From JBCBKU01 sp965267475 (lineage in GTDB: Bacteria > Pseudomonadota > Alphaproteobacteria > Rhodobacterales > Rhodobacteraceae), in contig OZ254079.1 in assembly GCA_965267475.1 (NCBI GenBank), positions 558,001-622,000 on the forward strand: a stretch of 64,000 bases of DNA, given 5' to 3'. The position numbers were made by a program, and so were the translations under genes. The notes under the pieces are model-generated. The model was not told the DNA's origin and made no database searches. It saw nothing but the letters and a program-made list of their open reading frames with translations. Numbering within the stretch: the stretch's first letter is position 1; each line of letters opens with the position of its first letter. Positions 25,344 to 33,293 of the stretch are shown here, piece by piece.

Positions 25344-26144
25344 TCAGTCGTACCCGTATCCATAGGCATCTTCCGTGAAGTGGCACATGTTCAACACCGT
25401 GCCCATCACGCTGGTCTGTTCGGCCAGTTCTTTTTCGCAATTGTCGACTTCGTTGATCGTCGTCTTCTCGGCGGCGGCCACCAAAAGCGCGCAATCCACG
25501 TTCTTCAGGAAGGCGAGCGTGTCGTCGGTCCCCAGAATCGGTGGCACGTCGAAGATCATCAGATCCGGTTTATAGCGCGCCTCGATCGCGTCGAGCATTT
25601 CACTTGTCCGATCCTGCATGATCAGCTTCGACGGATTCGTCGCAGGTGCGAAGTTCACGGCAACTGCAACATTTGACGAGATCCGCCGCGCCTGTTCCGC
25701 AAAGTCGATTTCACCGTCCAGAACCTCGGAAAAACTCTGACCGCTTGTCTGGCCGAATTTCTCGGCCATGCTGGGGCGGCGAAAGTCGCAATCGAAAACA
25801 AGGGTCTTCCGGTCGGCCTGGCGCGCAAAGCTGGTCGCCAGGTTGGCGACGGTTGTCGTCTTACCGCAAGCCTTGGTCGGCGATGTCACGACGACACGCC
25901 GCCAGTTGTTTTCGCGACAAAGCTGCAAGACTTTCGTGCGCAAGATGTCATGGGCCGACGCTTCGGGACCGTTCGCATCGACAAAGACAAGGTTCTTCAG
26001 AAGCTTCGCCTTGTCGACTTCCATTTCGGGGATGCGATCCCAGTTGCCGTCAAGCGCGGCCCTTTCGGCCCGTTCCCGGCGCGGAATTGGGCTGTCATCG
26101 CGTTTTGCCCGTGCCCGTTCAATCGCAGCTTGGAGCTTTTCCAT
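25344..26144 (-). CDS. CpsD/CapB-family tyrosine kinase of exopolysaccharide synthesis (BY-kinase)
   Basis: A 266-aa cytoplasmic P-loop kinase. Walker A is SPTKACGKTT (residues 88-97), Walker A' is LVFDCDFRRP (115-124) and Walker B LMIFDVPP. The tail ends YGYGYD, a short Tyr cluster that is the usual autophosphorylation site. The kinase modulates chain length with the membrane partner encoded 29 bp upstream. Compared with the usual PGEGKS/T loop the Walker A is altered (KACGKTT) though Lys and Thr are kept. The ATG at 26144 (MEKLQAA) is chosen because the longer frame runs over the partner gene. It resembles the kinase of exosortase-linked EPS loci. Confidence 0.88.
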   Translation of the reverse strand: MEKLQAAIERARAKRDDSPIPRRERAERAALDGNWDRIPEMEVDKAKLLKNLVFVDANGPEASAHDILRTKVLQLCRENNWRRVVVTSPTKACGKTTTVANLATSFARQADRKTLVFDCDFRRPSMAEKFGQTSGQSFSEVLDGEIDFAEQARRISSNVAVAVNFAPATNPSKLIMQDRTSEMLDAIEARYKPDLMIFDVPPILGTDDTLAFLKNVDCALLVAAAEKTTINEVDNCEKELAEQTSVMGTVLNMCHFTEDAYGYGYD

Positions 26145-26173
26145 TCCTGTCTTCCTTACCGGTCTCTGCCCGA

Positions 26174-27715
26174 TCAGATGCCAAGTTGGCCCCGGATCCT
26201 GTCGACCAGAAGGTCGAGCGGCATGACATACTCGTTGATACCATAAAGCCCGGCGGGAATTGCGATCAGAATAAGGAGAATTGCAATCCACCGGAACAAT
26301 TTGCCCCGCACGCGCTGTCCGCCCGTCTGTGCATAGGGCAGGGTGGCCAGCGGCGCGATGCCAAGGCTGCGTGTCAATTCAACCGGACGACGGATCGTCT
26401 GGTTTAAAATCTCGAGAAGGGCAATCAGGCCCACGCCCAGTGCGACGCCGATGGCCAGACCACCGGCCGAGATCAACCTGCGGTTCGGGCTCGCCGGTGA
26501 GCGGGGCACAACGGGCTGTCGGATCACAGTGATCCGTTCGCCCTTTGACAGCACCTCAATCCGCTCGCCCGTTTCTGCGGTCGAAAGCCGCTCGACCGCC
26601 GCGTTGTACTGGGTCTGAATGTTGTTGTAGTCGCGCTGAAGGGCTTCCAGCGTGATCGAGACGGTGGGCGTGCGCGCAATCGTCTCGGCCAGCGTGGCGG
26701 CCTCGGCTTCGATTTCGGATTTTTCCTGATCCAGGCTTTCAATCAGCGAGTCGATTTCGGCCAGTTGCAGATCCAGTACCGATAGGGGCGGCGGTGCGTC
26801 GTCGCCCTGCGCCGTACCTGCGCCAAGCTGCGCGGCGACTGTCTTTTCCAGTGCCTCGACGCGGGCTTTCAACAGCTTAACCCGCGGGTTCTGTTCAGAA
26901 TAGATGGCAAGTGCGTTCGTCAACTCGTCGCGAAGGGCATCGAGTTGGCGCTGTTCGTCCGTCCGGTTGTCGGTCTGAACATTACCCAGCCGCCCGGTGG
27001 CTTCAAAGACCTGGCGAAGCCGGTCTTTTTGTTCGTTATAAGTGGAAATCTCGCGGTTGATCTGCGTCACACGTTCTTGGAAGCTGGCCTGCCGCGACAG
27101 ACGGAAATCCAGGGAGTCCGGTAGCGCGTCAAGGTTCGTGTTCTTGAATTCGAGAATCCGCTGGCCGGCGCGGTCCAGGTTGGCGCCAAGTGATTTGACC
27201 TCTTCTTCGAAGAACTCAAGCGTTTCCTCTGCGCGGTCTGTCCGGATCGCCACGTTCTCGGCGAGGATACGGGTGACGTATTCGCTGACGACCGCAGCCG
27301 ATACAGGCGCATTGTCGGCTTCAAACTGGATCTCGAACATCGTGGCCCGGTCGCGCCCTGTGCGCGTGGTGAACTGCGTCGCCTTCCGCATCTGGTCAAC
27401 AATCTGATCGGGGAACATCGGATCACGCCCGGCGAAAACGCCATGCGCGTTCGCGATGTCCAACAGGTTCGCGCGCGTCAAAAGACGCTGTTCCATGATC
27501 TCAAGCTGTTCGCGCGCGGCGGTCCGCACCGTCGATGCTGCCAGTTCATCGGGGATCTGCGGGCTTTCCAAAAGCAAGAGCGCGTCTGCTTCGAACCGGG
27601 TTGGCAGGCGCAACGCCACAACCACCGCCACCGAGGTCATCAGGACAACGATACCGGCAAACAGCGGCAGGCGCCGCATGAACATGCGGATGTAGAAGAA
27701 GATATCAGCGGTCAT
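26174..27715 (-). CDS. Polysaccharide chain-length determinant / Wzz-GumC-like inner-membrane protein
   Basis: A 513-aa protein with an N-terminal membrane helix (LPLFAGIVVLMTSVAVVVAL), a long periplasmic region rich in coiled coil (about residues 160-385, e.g. EETLEFFEEEVKSLGANLDRAGQRILEF), a Pro-rich VIRQPVVPRSPASPNRRL that precedes the second helix, and a third hydrophobic segment near the C-terminus (IAILLILIAIPAGLYGI). This is the Wzc/GumC periplasmic co-polymerase layout without the kinase domain, which is the separate next gene. Its ATG overlaps the ATPase stop by 4 bp. Confidence 0.88.
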   Translation of the reverse strand: MTADIFFYIRMFMRRLPLFAGIVVLMTSVAVVVALRLPTRFEADALLLLESPQIPDELAASTVRTAAREQLEIMEQRLLTRANLLDIANAHGVFAGRDPMFPDQIVDQMRKATQFTTRTGRDRATMFEIQFEADNAPVSAAVVSEYVTRILAENVAIRTDRAEETLEFFEEEVKSLGANLDRAGQRILEFKNTNLDALPDSLDFRLSRQASFQERVTQINREISTYNEQKDRLRQVFEATGRLGNVQTDNRTDEQRQLDALRDELTNALAIYSEQNPRVKLLKARVEALEKTVAAQLGAGTAQGDDAPPPLSVLDLQLAEIDSLIESLDQEKSEIEAEAATLAETIARTPTVSITLEALQRDYNNIQTQYNAAVERLSTAETGERIEVLSKGERITVIRQPVVPRSPASPNRRLISAGGLAIGVALGVGLIALLEILNQTIRRPVELTRSLGIAPLATLPYAQTGGQRVRGKLFRWIAILLILIAIPAGLYGINEYVMPLDLLVDRIRGQLGI

Positions 27716-28614
27716 TTGGTGTCTCCGGCCTTTGCAGACGCAATGCTCGGTGCTTCGCGGCCCTCAAGATCGTGCGCCCCGGTGAAACCGGGATAGAATA
27801 CCCCGTCCGAGATCACCTGATCGACAGTAGACGACAAGACGAGTTTCTCTTCGCTCGTGGCGGCATAGACCATGGCGAAGTCGCAAACCTGGTTTACCAG
27901 ACGCGGCACACCATGCGACACCTCCCAGATCTTTTCGCAAGCTTGCTTGGTGAACTCGTTGCCCTTTCCACCAGCCTGCTTCAGGCGGTGTGAAATATAA
28001 GCTGCGACCGTTTCCTTATCCATTCCCGGCAGGTGGAAGCTGGCCACGACGCGCTGGGCGAACTGACGCAGTTCCGGCCGGGCAATCATGTCGCGCAACT
28101 CGGGCTGTCCCACCAGCACAAGCTGAAGCAACTCATCCTTGTTCGAGTTCACGTTTGTGAGCATCCTCAGCTCTTCCAGACCTTCGATCGAAAGGTTCTG
28201 CGCTTCGTCGATCACCAGGATCGAGCGGCGGCCAGCGGCATATTCGTCTACCAGGAATTCCTGAAGAATCTGGAACAGCGCGACATAGTCAAGATCGGCG
28301 CCAGCTTCGATGTCCAGGGCATAGAGCACCCAGCGCAACAGCTCTCCTCGACCGCCTTGAGCATTCGAGATCAGGCCGATCGTCACGTCCTCAGGGATCG
28401 ACTTCAGCAGCTTCTGAAGAAGCGTCGTCTTCCCGGCCCCGACTTCGCCTGTGATCACTGTGATCGGAGCGCGCGTCAGGATGCCATATTCGAGGATCGA
28501 GTAGGCGCGACGGTGCATCGGGGTCCAAAAGATGAACTCTGGATCCGGCAACAGATTGAACGGACGCTCTGTTAATTCGAACTGCTCGGTATACAGTCCG
28601 CCTTGAGATATCAT
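27712..28614 (-). CDS. AAA ATPase of exopolysaccharide locus (ExeA/XrtA-associated ATPase-like)
   Basis: A 300-aa ATPase. ERPFNLLPDPEFIFWTPMHRRAYSILEYGI is the N-terminal signature of ExeA/GspA-type ATPases, then Walker A GEVGAGKTTLLQKLL and Walker B SILVIDEAQNLS, sensor VLVGQPEL and arginine-rich HGVPRLVNQVCDFAM. It matches the ATPase commonly found in exosortase/EPS loci next to the chain-length protein and kinase, where its exact task is unknown. Start ATG at 28614. It is the first gene of the leftward EPS unit and faces a 620-bp regulatory gap. Confidence 0.85.
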   Translation of the reverse strand: MISQGGLYTEQFELTERPFNLLPDPEFIFWTPMHRRAYSILEYGILTRAPITVITGEVGAGKTTLLQKLLKSIPEDVTIGLISNAQGGRGELLRWVLYALDIEAGADLDYVALFQILQEFLVDEYAAGRRSILVIDEAQNLSIEGLEELRMLTNVNSNKDELLQLVLVGQPELRDMIARPELRQFAQRVVASFHLPGMDKETVAAYISHRLKQAGGKGNEFTKQACEKIWEVSHGVPRLVNQVCDFAMVYAATSEEKLVLSSTVDQVISDGVFYPGFTGAHDLEGREAPSIASAKAGDTK

Positions 28615-29238
28615 CGGACTAATTACTCACTTTGTTGTGGCGGCGTGTATTTCGAAAGAGCCGCCAAGACTGACATTAAACTGATATCACTGCCCAGATG
28701 GGCCATCGTTTCTGCGATGAACACCCCCTTGCAGCACATTTTATACGATCAAGCGAAGATTATCGGCGTGTGTTTCACTTTGGTCAACAAAGGAGCACAA
28801 CTTTCCGCATGCTGCCGCAAGAGGAAACCGGTTGTTAACACTCCTTAACGGGGTTCAATGCTGCATTGCGGCGTTTGCGCTCGCATCTGACGAATCACTT
28901 GTCCACAAGGTTAAGTTGCAAAGACCGCGCCTATCGATGTTTTGGTCGCGAATTGTTGCCTAAATTTCGACAGATTTACCACAATCGCGCCATTTTTTTG
29001 GTGCGACCAAAGGCAGAAAAGTTTCCGACATAGAAAGATAGCGTTTAAAAACAATGGTTTACGTCTTTCTCCGGGATTTCCGTCGATGTGCTAACAATTG
29101 CCCGAAATATTACCGGGTGCTAGGAAACGGCTTGCGCACCTGCTGCTTGTTTTACTGCGCGAAGGGTTTTGGTCTGGGACTTTGATTTTGGTCCCGTAAA
29201 CGGTGAAGGGGCGTTGGCTGTTGGGCTGACGCGTGGTT
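28615..29238. promoter_or_regulatory. Long AT-rich divergent regulatory region of the EPS locus
   Basis: About 620 bp without a convincing gene, visibly richer in A/T than the flanks. It separates two divergent EPS units, so it must hold both promoters. Visible elements: TTAAC direct repeats at 28835 and 28845 (10 bp apart); a 9-bp inverted repeat TTTGGTCGC (28941-28949) with GCGACCAAA (29003-29011); and a hairpin GGGAC-10 nt-GTCCC at 29176-29195 in the leader of the sugar transferase gene. I cannot assign a regulator. Confidence 0.6.
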
Positions 29239-29925
29239 ATGACAGTACACTTTGAGTCACTTCAGAAGTCCGGTTCGGAACACGTACGAGTTGATTTGGG
29301 GGGAAACGGGGCAAAGGCCTCATCCTACGAAAAGTTCGGTAAACGTTTGTTCGAAGGCGCGCTGATCCTCGCGGCGGCGCCCATCTTCGTACCGGTCATG
29401 GTGGTGGTAACCATCGCCCTGCTTCTTAGCGGGCAGAAGCCATTTTATCTTCAGAAGCGTGTCGGCAAGGGTGGCGAATTGTTCACCATCTTCAAGTTCC
29501 GCACGATGGTGGAAAACGCCGAAGACGCTTTGAAGACGTATCTGTCCGAAAACCCGGACGCGGCCGCCGAATGGGAGGCGACACAGAAGCTTAAGGACGA
29601 TCCGCGCATTACGACGGTCGGTCGTTTCCTGCGCAAGACGTCCTTGGACGAACTGCCGCAGCTTCTGAACGTCCTTCTGGGCGACATGTCCCTGGTGGGC
29701 CCGCGTCCCATGATGCCGGATCAGCGCTCGCTCTATCCGGGGGCGGCCTATTATTCGATGCGCCCGGGTATCACTGGCGCTTGGCAGGTCTCGGAACGCA
29801 ACGACAGCGAGTTCCGCAGCCGTGCGGACTATGACGCGAAGTACCACAGCGAACTGTCCTTCGGCACGGATATGAGCATCCTGGGTCGCACTGTGGGTGT
29901 TGTAGTTCGTGGGACAGGATACTAA
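29239..29925 (+). CDS. Undecaprenyl-phosphate sugar phosphotransferase (ExoY/WcaJ-like, initiating)
   Basis: A 228-aa bacterial sugar transferase. After one N-terminal hydrophobic helix (LILAAAPIFVPVMVVVTIALLLSG) come the family motifs PFYLQKRVGKGGELFTIFKFRTM, FLRKTSLDELPQLLNVLLGDMSLVGPRP and RPGITGAWQVSERN. It transfers the first hexose-1-phosphate to the lipid carrier to start the EPS repeat. Short forms without the CoA-binding-like N-domain are the ExoY type. The start could be the GTG at 29233 or the ATG at 29239; I took the ATG. A strong terminator follows. Confidence 0.9.
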   Translation: MTVHFESLQKSGSEHVRVDLGGNGAKASSYEKFGKRLFEGALILAAAPIFVPVMVVVTIALLLSGQKPFYLQKRVGKGGELFTIFKFRTMVENAEDALKTYLSENPDAAAEWEATQKLKDDPRITTVGRFLRKTSLDELPQLLNVLLGDMSLVGPRPMMPDQRSLYPGAAYYSMRPGITGAWQVSERNDSEFRSRADYDAKYHSELSFGTDMSILGRTVGVVVRGTGY

Positions 29926-29944
29926 TCCATAGTCCGAAATTTGG

Positions 29945-29968
29945 AGAGGCGGCACCGCCGCCTCTTTT
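29945..29968 (+). terminator. Rho-independent terminator after the sugar transferase gene
   Basis: AGAGGCGGC (29945-29953) pairs perfectly with GCCGCCTCT (29957-29965) around a 3-nt loop and is followed by TTT, 20 bp after the stop. It implies that the TPR gene downstream has its own promoter in the remaining 90 bp, or that read-through is partial. Confidence 0.85.
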
Positions 29969-30059
29969 GTGCTGAAAAACAGCCCACATTGTGCTGCGAT
30001 TTTGTGTGAGTGCCTAAGCGGTATCGCTAAGACTCGAAAATCTGCCTGAGGTGGAGCTT

Positions 30060-32498
30060 ATGACCCGTTCCCGTAAATTCCTGCCTATCGTTTGCCTCGT
30101 GGCCTTTGTCGCGCTGGCTGCCTGCGAGAGTTCTGAGGAAAAGGCCGAAAAGCACTTTCAAAGCGGTGTGACGCTGCTGGAAGGCGGGGATGTTGAGCGT
30201 GCCGTGCTTGAGTTTCGGAATGCCATCCGACTGAACCGCGCCCATCTGGACGCGCGCAAGACACTTGCCCGAACCTATATGGACGCGGGACGCCTGGCAG
30301 AGGCTTATCGCCAATACGGTCAAATTTCGGAACTTGAGCCGAGCAATCTTGAAGCCCGCCAGACCATCGCGGAACTGGCGATCGAGGCCGGCAATTGGGA
30401 AGACGCGGAACGGCACGGATCAAAAGCCATCGAATTGGCCCCGGATGAGCCCCGGATCAAGGCGATCGACGCAGTCTTGCGGTATCGCGCTGCGATCGAA
30501 AGGGAAGACAACTCGGCAAGGCGCGAAGCGGCGGACTTCGCGGAATTGGTATCGGAGGATCTGGAAGACAAGTTGATCGCGAAGAAAGTCGTGATCGACA
30601 ACATGTTCCGAGACCTAGACTATTCCGGCGCGCTGCAAGAACTTGATCTGTTGATCGCAGATGGGGTCACGACCGCCGAGATCCTTGAGCTGCGATTGAT
30701 CGCGTTGAACCTTCTGGGCGACGATGCGGGGGCCGAGGCGCAGCTGAAGGATCTTGTTCAGCGTTTCCCCGAAGACGACTCGTTCAAGCAAGGCTTAGTG
30801 CAGTGGTTCCTATCGCGGGGCGATTTGGATCAGGCCGAAGCGTTCTTCCGGTCTGAGGTTGAGGGGGCAGACGATGTCGATGCCGCCCAGGTCACTTTGA
30901 TTGACTTCCTGCGCCAGATGCGTGGGGTCGATGCCGCCAAGGCCGCGTTGCGCGGAATTCTGGAATCCACCGACAACCGGCCCCTGTTCTCATCTCTTCT
31001 CGCCAGCTTCGAATTTGAAGAGGGCAATCAGGAAGAGGCCATCCAAACGCTCGAAAACATTGTCGAGACTGAAGAAACCTCAGAGCAGGTCCGCGGGATC
31101 AAGGTCGCGCTGGCTCAGATGTACCTGGCAACAGGCGATCAAGTTCGGGCCCGGCAGTTGGTGGAAGAGGTGCTGACGGAAGATCCGTCCAACACCGAAG
31201 CCATGAAAATGCGGGCGAGCTGGCAGATCGAGGATGATCGCGCGGATGATGCAATTCTTACGCTGCGGGCAGCATTGGACCTTGCACCACGGGATTCCGA
31301 AATCATGACAATCATGGCCGAAGCCCATATCAGAAATGGCGACAGGTCACTGGCCACCGAAGTCTTGTCGCTTGCTGTGGAAGCTTCGCGAAACGCGCCG
31401 GAAGAAACACTTCGGTATGCCCGGTTCTTGTCCGGTGATCGCGACTTCAGGTCGGCTGAAAGCACACTGATTTCCGGACTGCGTCGAGTGCCGAACCACA
31501 TCGAATTGTTGTCGGAATTGGGTGCCGTTTACATCGCGCTCGAAGATTGGCCCCGGACAGAACAGGTCGAACGGAACCTGCGCCGGCTGGAAGACGAGGG
31601 AGCCACCGCAGTTGCGGACCAGATCGCTCTTACCCGGCTGCAAAGGCAGGAACGTATCGACGAAGCCATCACGTTCCTGGAAGATCTGAGCGAACGCGAA
31701 GGTGCATCGGCGGCGGCGGCGGTCGAGATTGTGCGGTATCACATCAATTCGGGCGATCTCGACGAAGCGACCGCTTTCATCGACCGCGTTTTGTCGGAAG
31801 AGCCGGACAACCGTGCCATGCGGTTCTTCCAGGCTGCCGTGTTCGCTTTGACCGACCGGGGCGCTGCGGCTGAACGGATTTACCGCCGTCTGGTGCAAGA
31901 AGATCCGACCGACATCGTCGTGTGGCGTTCGCTCTATAGCAGCATGCTGGTGCGCGAAGACATTCCGGCTGCAACCGCGGTCTTAAGCGAAGCGCTTGAG
32001 GCAAACCCGAAGGATCCATCGCTTTTGTGGCTGAAGGCGTCCGAGCTGGAACGCGACCGCGACATCGACGGTGCCATTGCGATCTATGAAGAGCTTTATG
32101 CCGCCGACAGCTCTTCAGCCGTGATCGCCAATAACCTGGCGAGCCTGATCACCGCCTATCGCGAAGACGAAGAATCGCTCAGCCGTGCATTTACGATTGC
32201 CCGTCGACTGCGGGGCAGCGAAGTTCCGGCCTTCCAGGATACCTATGGCTGGATCGCGTTGCGTCGTGGCGACGCATTGGGCGCCATTCGTTATCTTGAG
32301 CCTGCCGCCGAAGGTTTGCCGGGTGACGCGCTGGTTCAGTATCACCTTGCCGTGGCTTATGCGACGGCTCAGCGTCACGCTCAGGCGCTCAAACAGTTCA
32401 GGATCGCGTTGGAAGTCGCCGGTCCCGATGATCCACGACCGCAGTTCGACGCAGCCCGTGCCGAAGTGGAACGGCTCGAATCGATTGTTGGCGAATAA
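30060..32498 (+). CDS. TPR-repeat lipoprotein of exopolysaccharide locus (PEP-CTERM/PrsT-type)
   Basis: An 812-aa protein with a lipoprotein signal (lipobox LAAC, Cys22) and then TPR-like helical repeats over nearly its whole length, e.g. AEKHFQSGVTLLEGGDVERAVLEFRNAIRLNRAHLDARKTLARTYMDAG. It matches in size and arrangement the giant TPR lipoproteins of exosortase/EPS loci, which are thought to scaffold polysaccharide assembly in the periplasm. The ATG at 30060 follows GAGGTGGAG; a GTG at 30051 would lack a good SD. The next gene lies 180 bp on, a gap that may contain another promoter. Confidence 0.82.
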   Translation: MTRSRKFLPIVCLVAFVALAACESSEEKAEKHFQSGVTLLEGGDVERAVLEFRNAIRLNRAHLDARKTLARTYMDAGRLAEAYRQYGQISELEPSNLEARQTIAELAIEAGNWEDAERHGSKAIELAPDEPRIKAIDAVLRYRAAIEREDNSARREAADFAELVSEDLEDKLIAKKVVIDNMFRDLDYSGALQELDLLIADGVTTAEILELRLIALNLLGDDAGAEAQLKDLVQRFPEDDSFKQGLVQWFLSRGDLDQAEAFFRSEVEGADDVDAAQVTLIDFLRQMRGVDAAKAALRGILESTDNRPLFSSLLASFEFEEGNQEEAIQTLENIVETEETSEQVRGIKVALAQMYLATGDQVRARQLVEEVLTEDPSNTEAMKMRASWQIEDDRADDAILTLRAALDLAPRDSEIMTIMAEAHIRNGDRSLATEVLSLAVEASRNAPEETLRYARFLSGDRDFRSAESTLISGLRRVPNHIELLSELGAVYIALEDWPRTEQVERNLRRLEDEGATAVADQIALTRLQRQERIDEAITFLEDLSEREGASAAAAVEIVRYHINSGDLDEATAFIDRVLSEEPDNRAMRFFQAAVFALTDRGAAAERIYRRLVQEDPTDIVVWRSLYSSMLVREDIPAATAVLSEALEANPKDPSLLWLKASELERDRDIDGAIAIYEELYAADSSSAVIANNLASLITAYREDEESLSRAFTIARRLRGSEVPAFQDTYGWIALRRGDALGAIRYLEPAAEGLPGDALVQYHLAVAYATAQRHAQALKQFRIALEVAGPDDPRPQFDAARAEVERLESIVGE

Positions 32499-32678
32499 CG
32501 ACGAATGTCCGTGATAGCCGGATATTGACCACAATTCCTGCGTCCGCTGTGGCGCGGGCGATACGGGAAAAAGGGGTTTGCGCGAATTTGCGTAGAACTT
32601 GATGATTTACAACGATAAGTCGAGTAGACTGACGACTGGGGATGAACAAATCGAGTTTCTTGGGGGCTCGGTGCTGCT

Positions 32679-33284
32679 ATGAGGGTAACCATGTTTTTTC
32701 GGATTATGACGACAGTCATGGCGATGTTGTTCGCTGTGGCTGCAACGGCGCAGGATTCCTATCGGATCAAAGCCGGCGACACACTTGCAGTGGAAGTGCT
32801 TGAAGATGCCACGCTGAACCGTTCGCTTCTGGTTCTGCCAGACGGAAGCATCTCGGTTCCGCTTGCAGGGAACATTCCGGCCAGCGGTCGGACAACAAAC
32901 GAGCTGGCATCGCGCATCTCGGCTGCGATTGCGCCGAACTTTGCCGCTGCTCCGAACGTGTTCGTGTCGGTCGCCACGGTTGCACCGCGCGTGGTTGGAT
33001 CCAGCCGGACCATCGACGTTTTCGTCATGGGTGAAGTCAACACGCCGGGCGCGATGGAGCTTGCTCCGGGCACGACAATCCTTCAGGCGCTGGCACAGGT
33101 CGGTGGCTTTACGAAGTTTGCTGCAACAAACCGGATTCAACTGCGCCGGACGAACGCGGCAGGTGAAGACAAAGCCTATCCTTTCAACTATCGTGCAGTC
33201 GAAGCGGGCGCGTCGATTTCCGGGTCGACCCGTTTGGCTGATGGCGACGTGATCGTCATTCCTCAGCGGAGACTGTTCGAGTAA
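32679..33284 (+). CDS. Polysaccharide export protein (Wza/BexD-like, SLBB domain)
   Basis: A 201-aa secreted protein. A signal peptide (MTTVMAMLFAVAATAQ) precedes the poly_export domain: SYRIKAGDTLAVEVLEDATLNRSLLVLPDGSISVPLAGNI, a hallmark ending at about residue 70, then SLBB-like VFVMGEVNTPGAMELAPGTTILQALAQVGGFTKFAATNRIQL. It forms the outer-membrane/periplasmic export channel for the polymer. It is shorter than Wza (about 380 aa), as in exosortase-type EPS loci, and lacks an obvious lipobox. ATG at 32679 or 32691 is possible. The barrel gene follows after 9 bp. Confidence 0.88.
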   Translation: MRVTMFFRIMTTVMAMLFAVAATAQDSYRIKAGDTLAVEVLEDATLNRSLLVLPDGSISVPLAGNIPASGRTTNELASRISAAIAPNFAAAPNVFVSVATVAPRVVGSSRTIDVFVMGEVNTPGAMELAPGTTILQALAQVGGFTKFAATNRIQLRRTNAAGEDKAYPFNYRAVEAGASISGSTRLADGDVIVIPQRRLFE

Positions 33285-33293
33285 GGAAGACGA

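Noticed and set aside
28603..28848. 81-aa plus-strand frame at the start of the EPS divergent region
   Set aside because: It begins inside the opposite ATPase gene, has no SD and contains an unusual number of Cys and aromatic residues; regulatory DNA is more likely.
28835..28849. TTAAC repeats as a CtrA box in the EPS region
   Set aside because: The spacer between TTAA and TTAA is 6 bp, one short of the consensus; kept only as an unexplained repeat.
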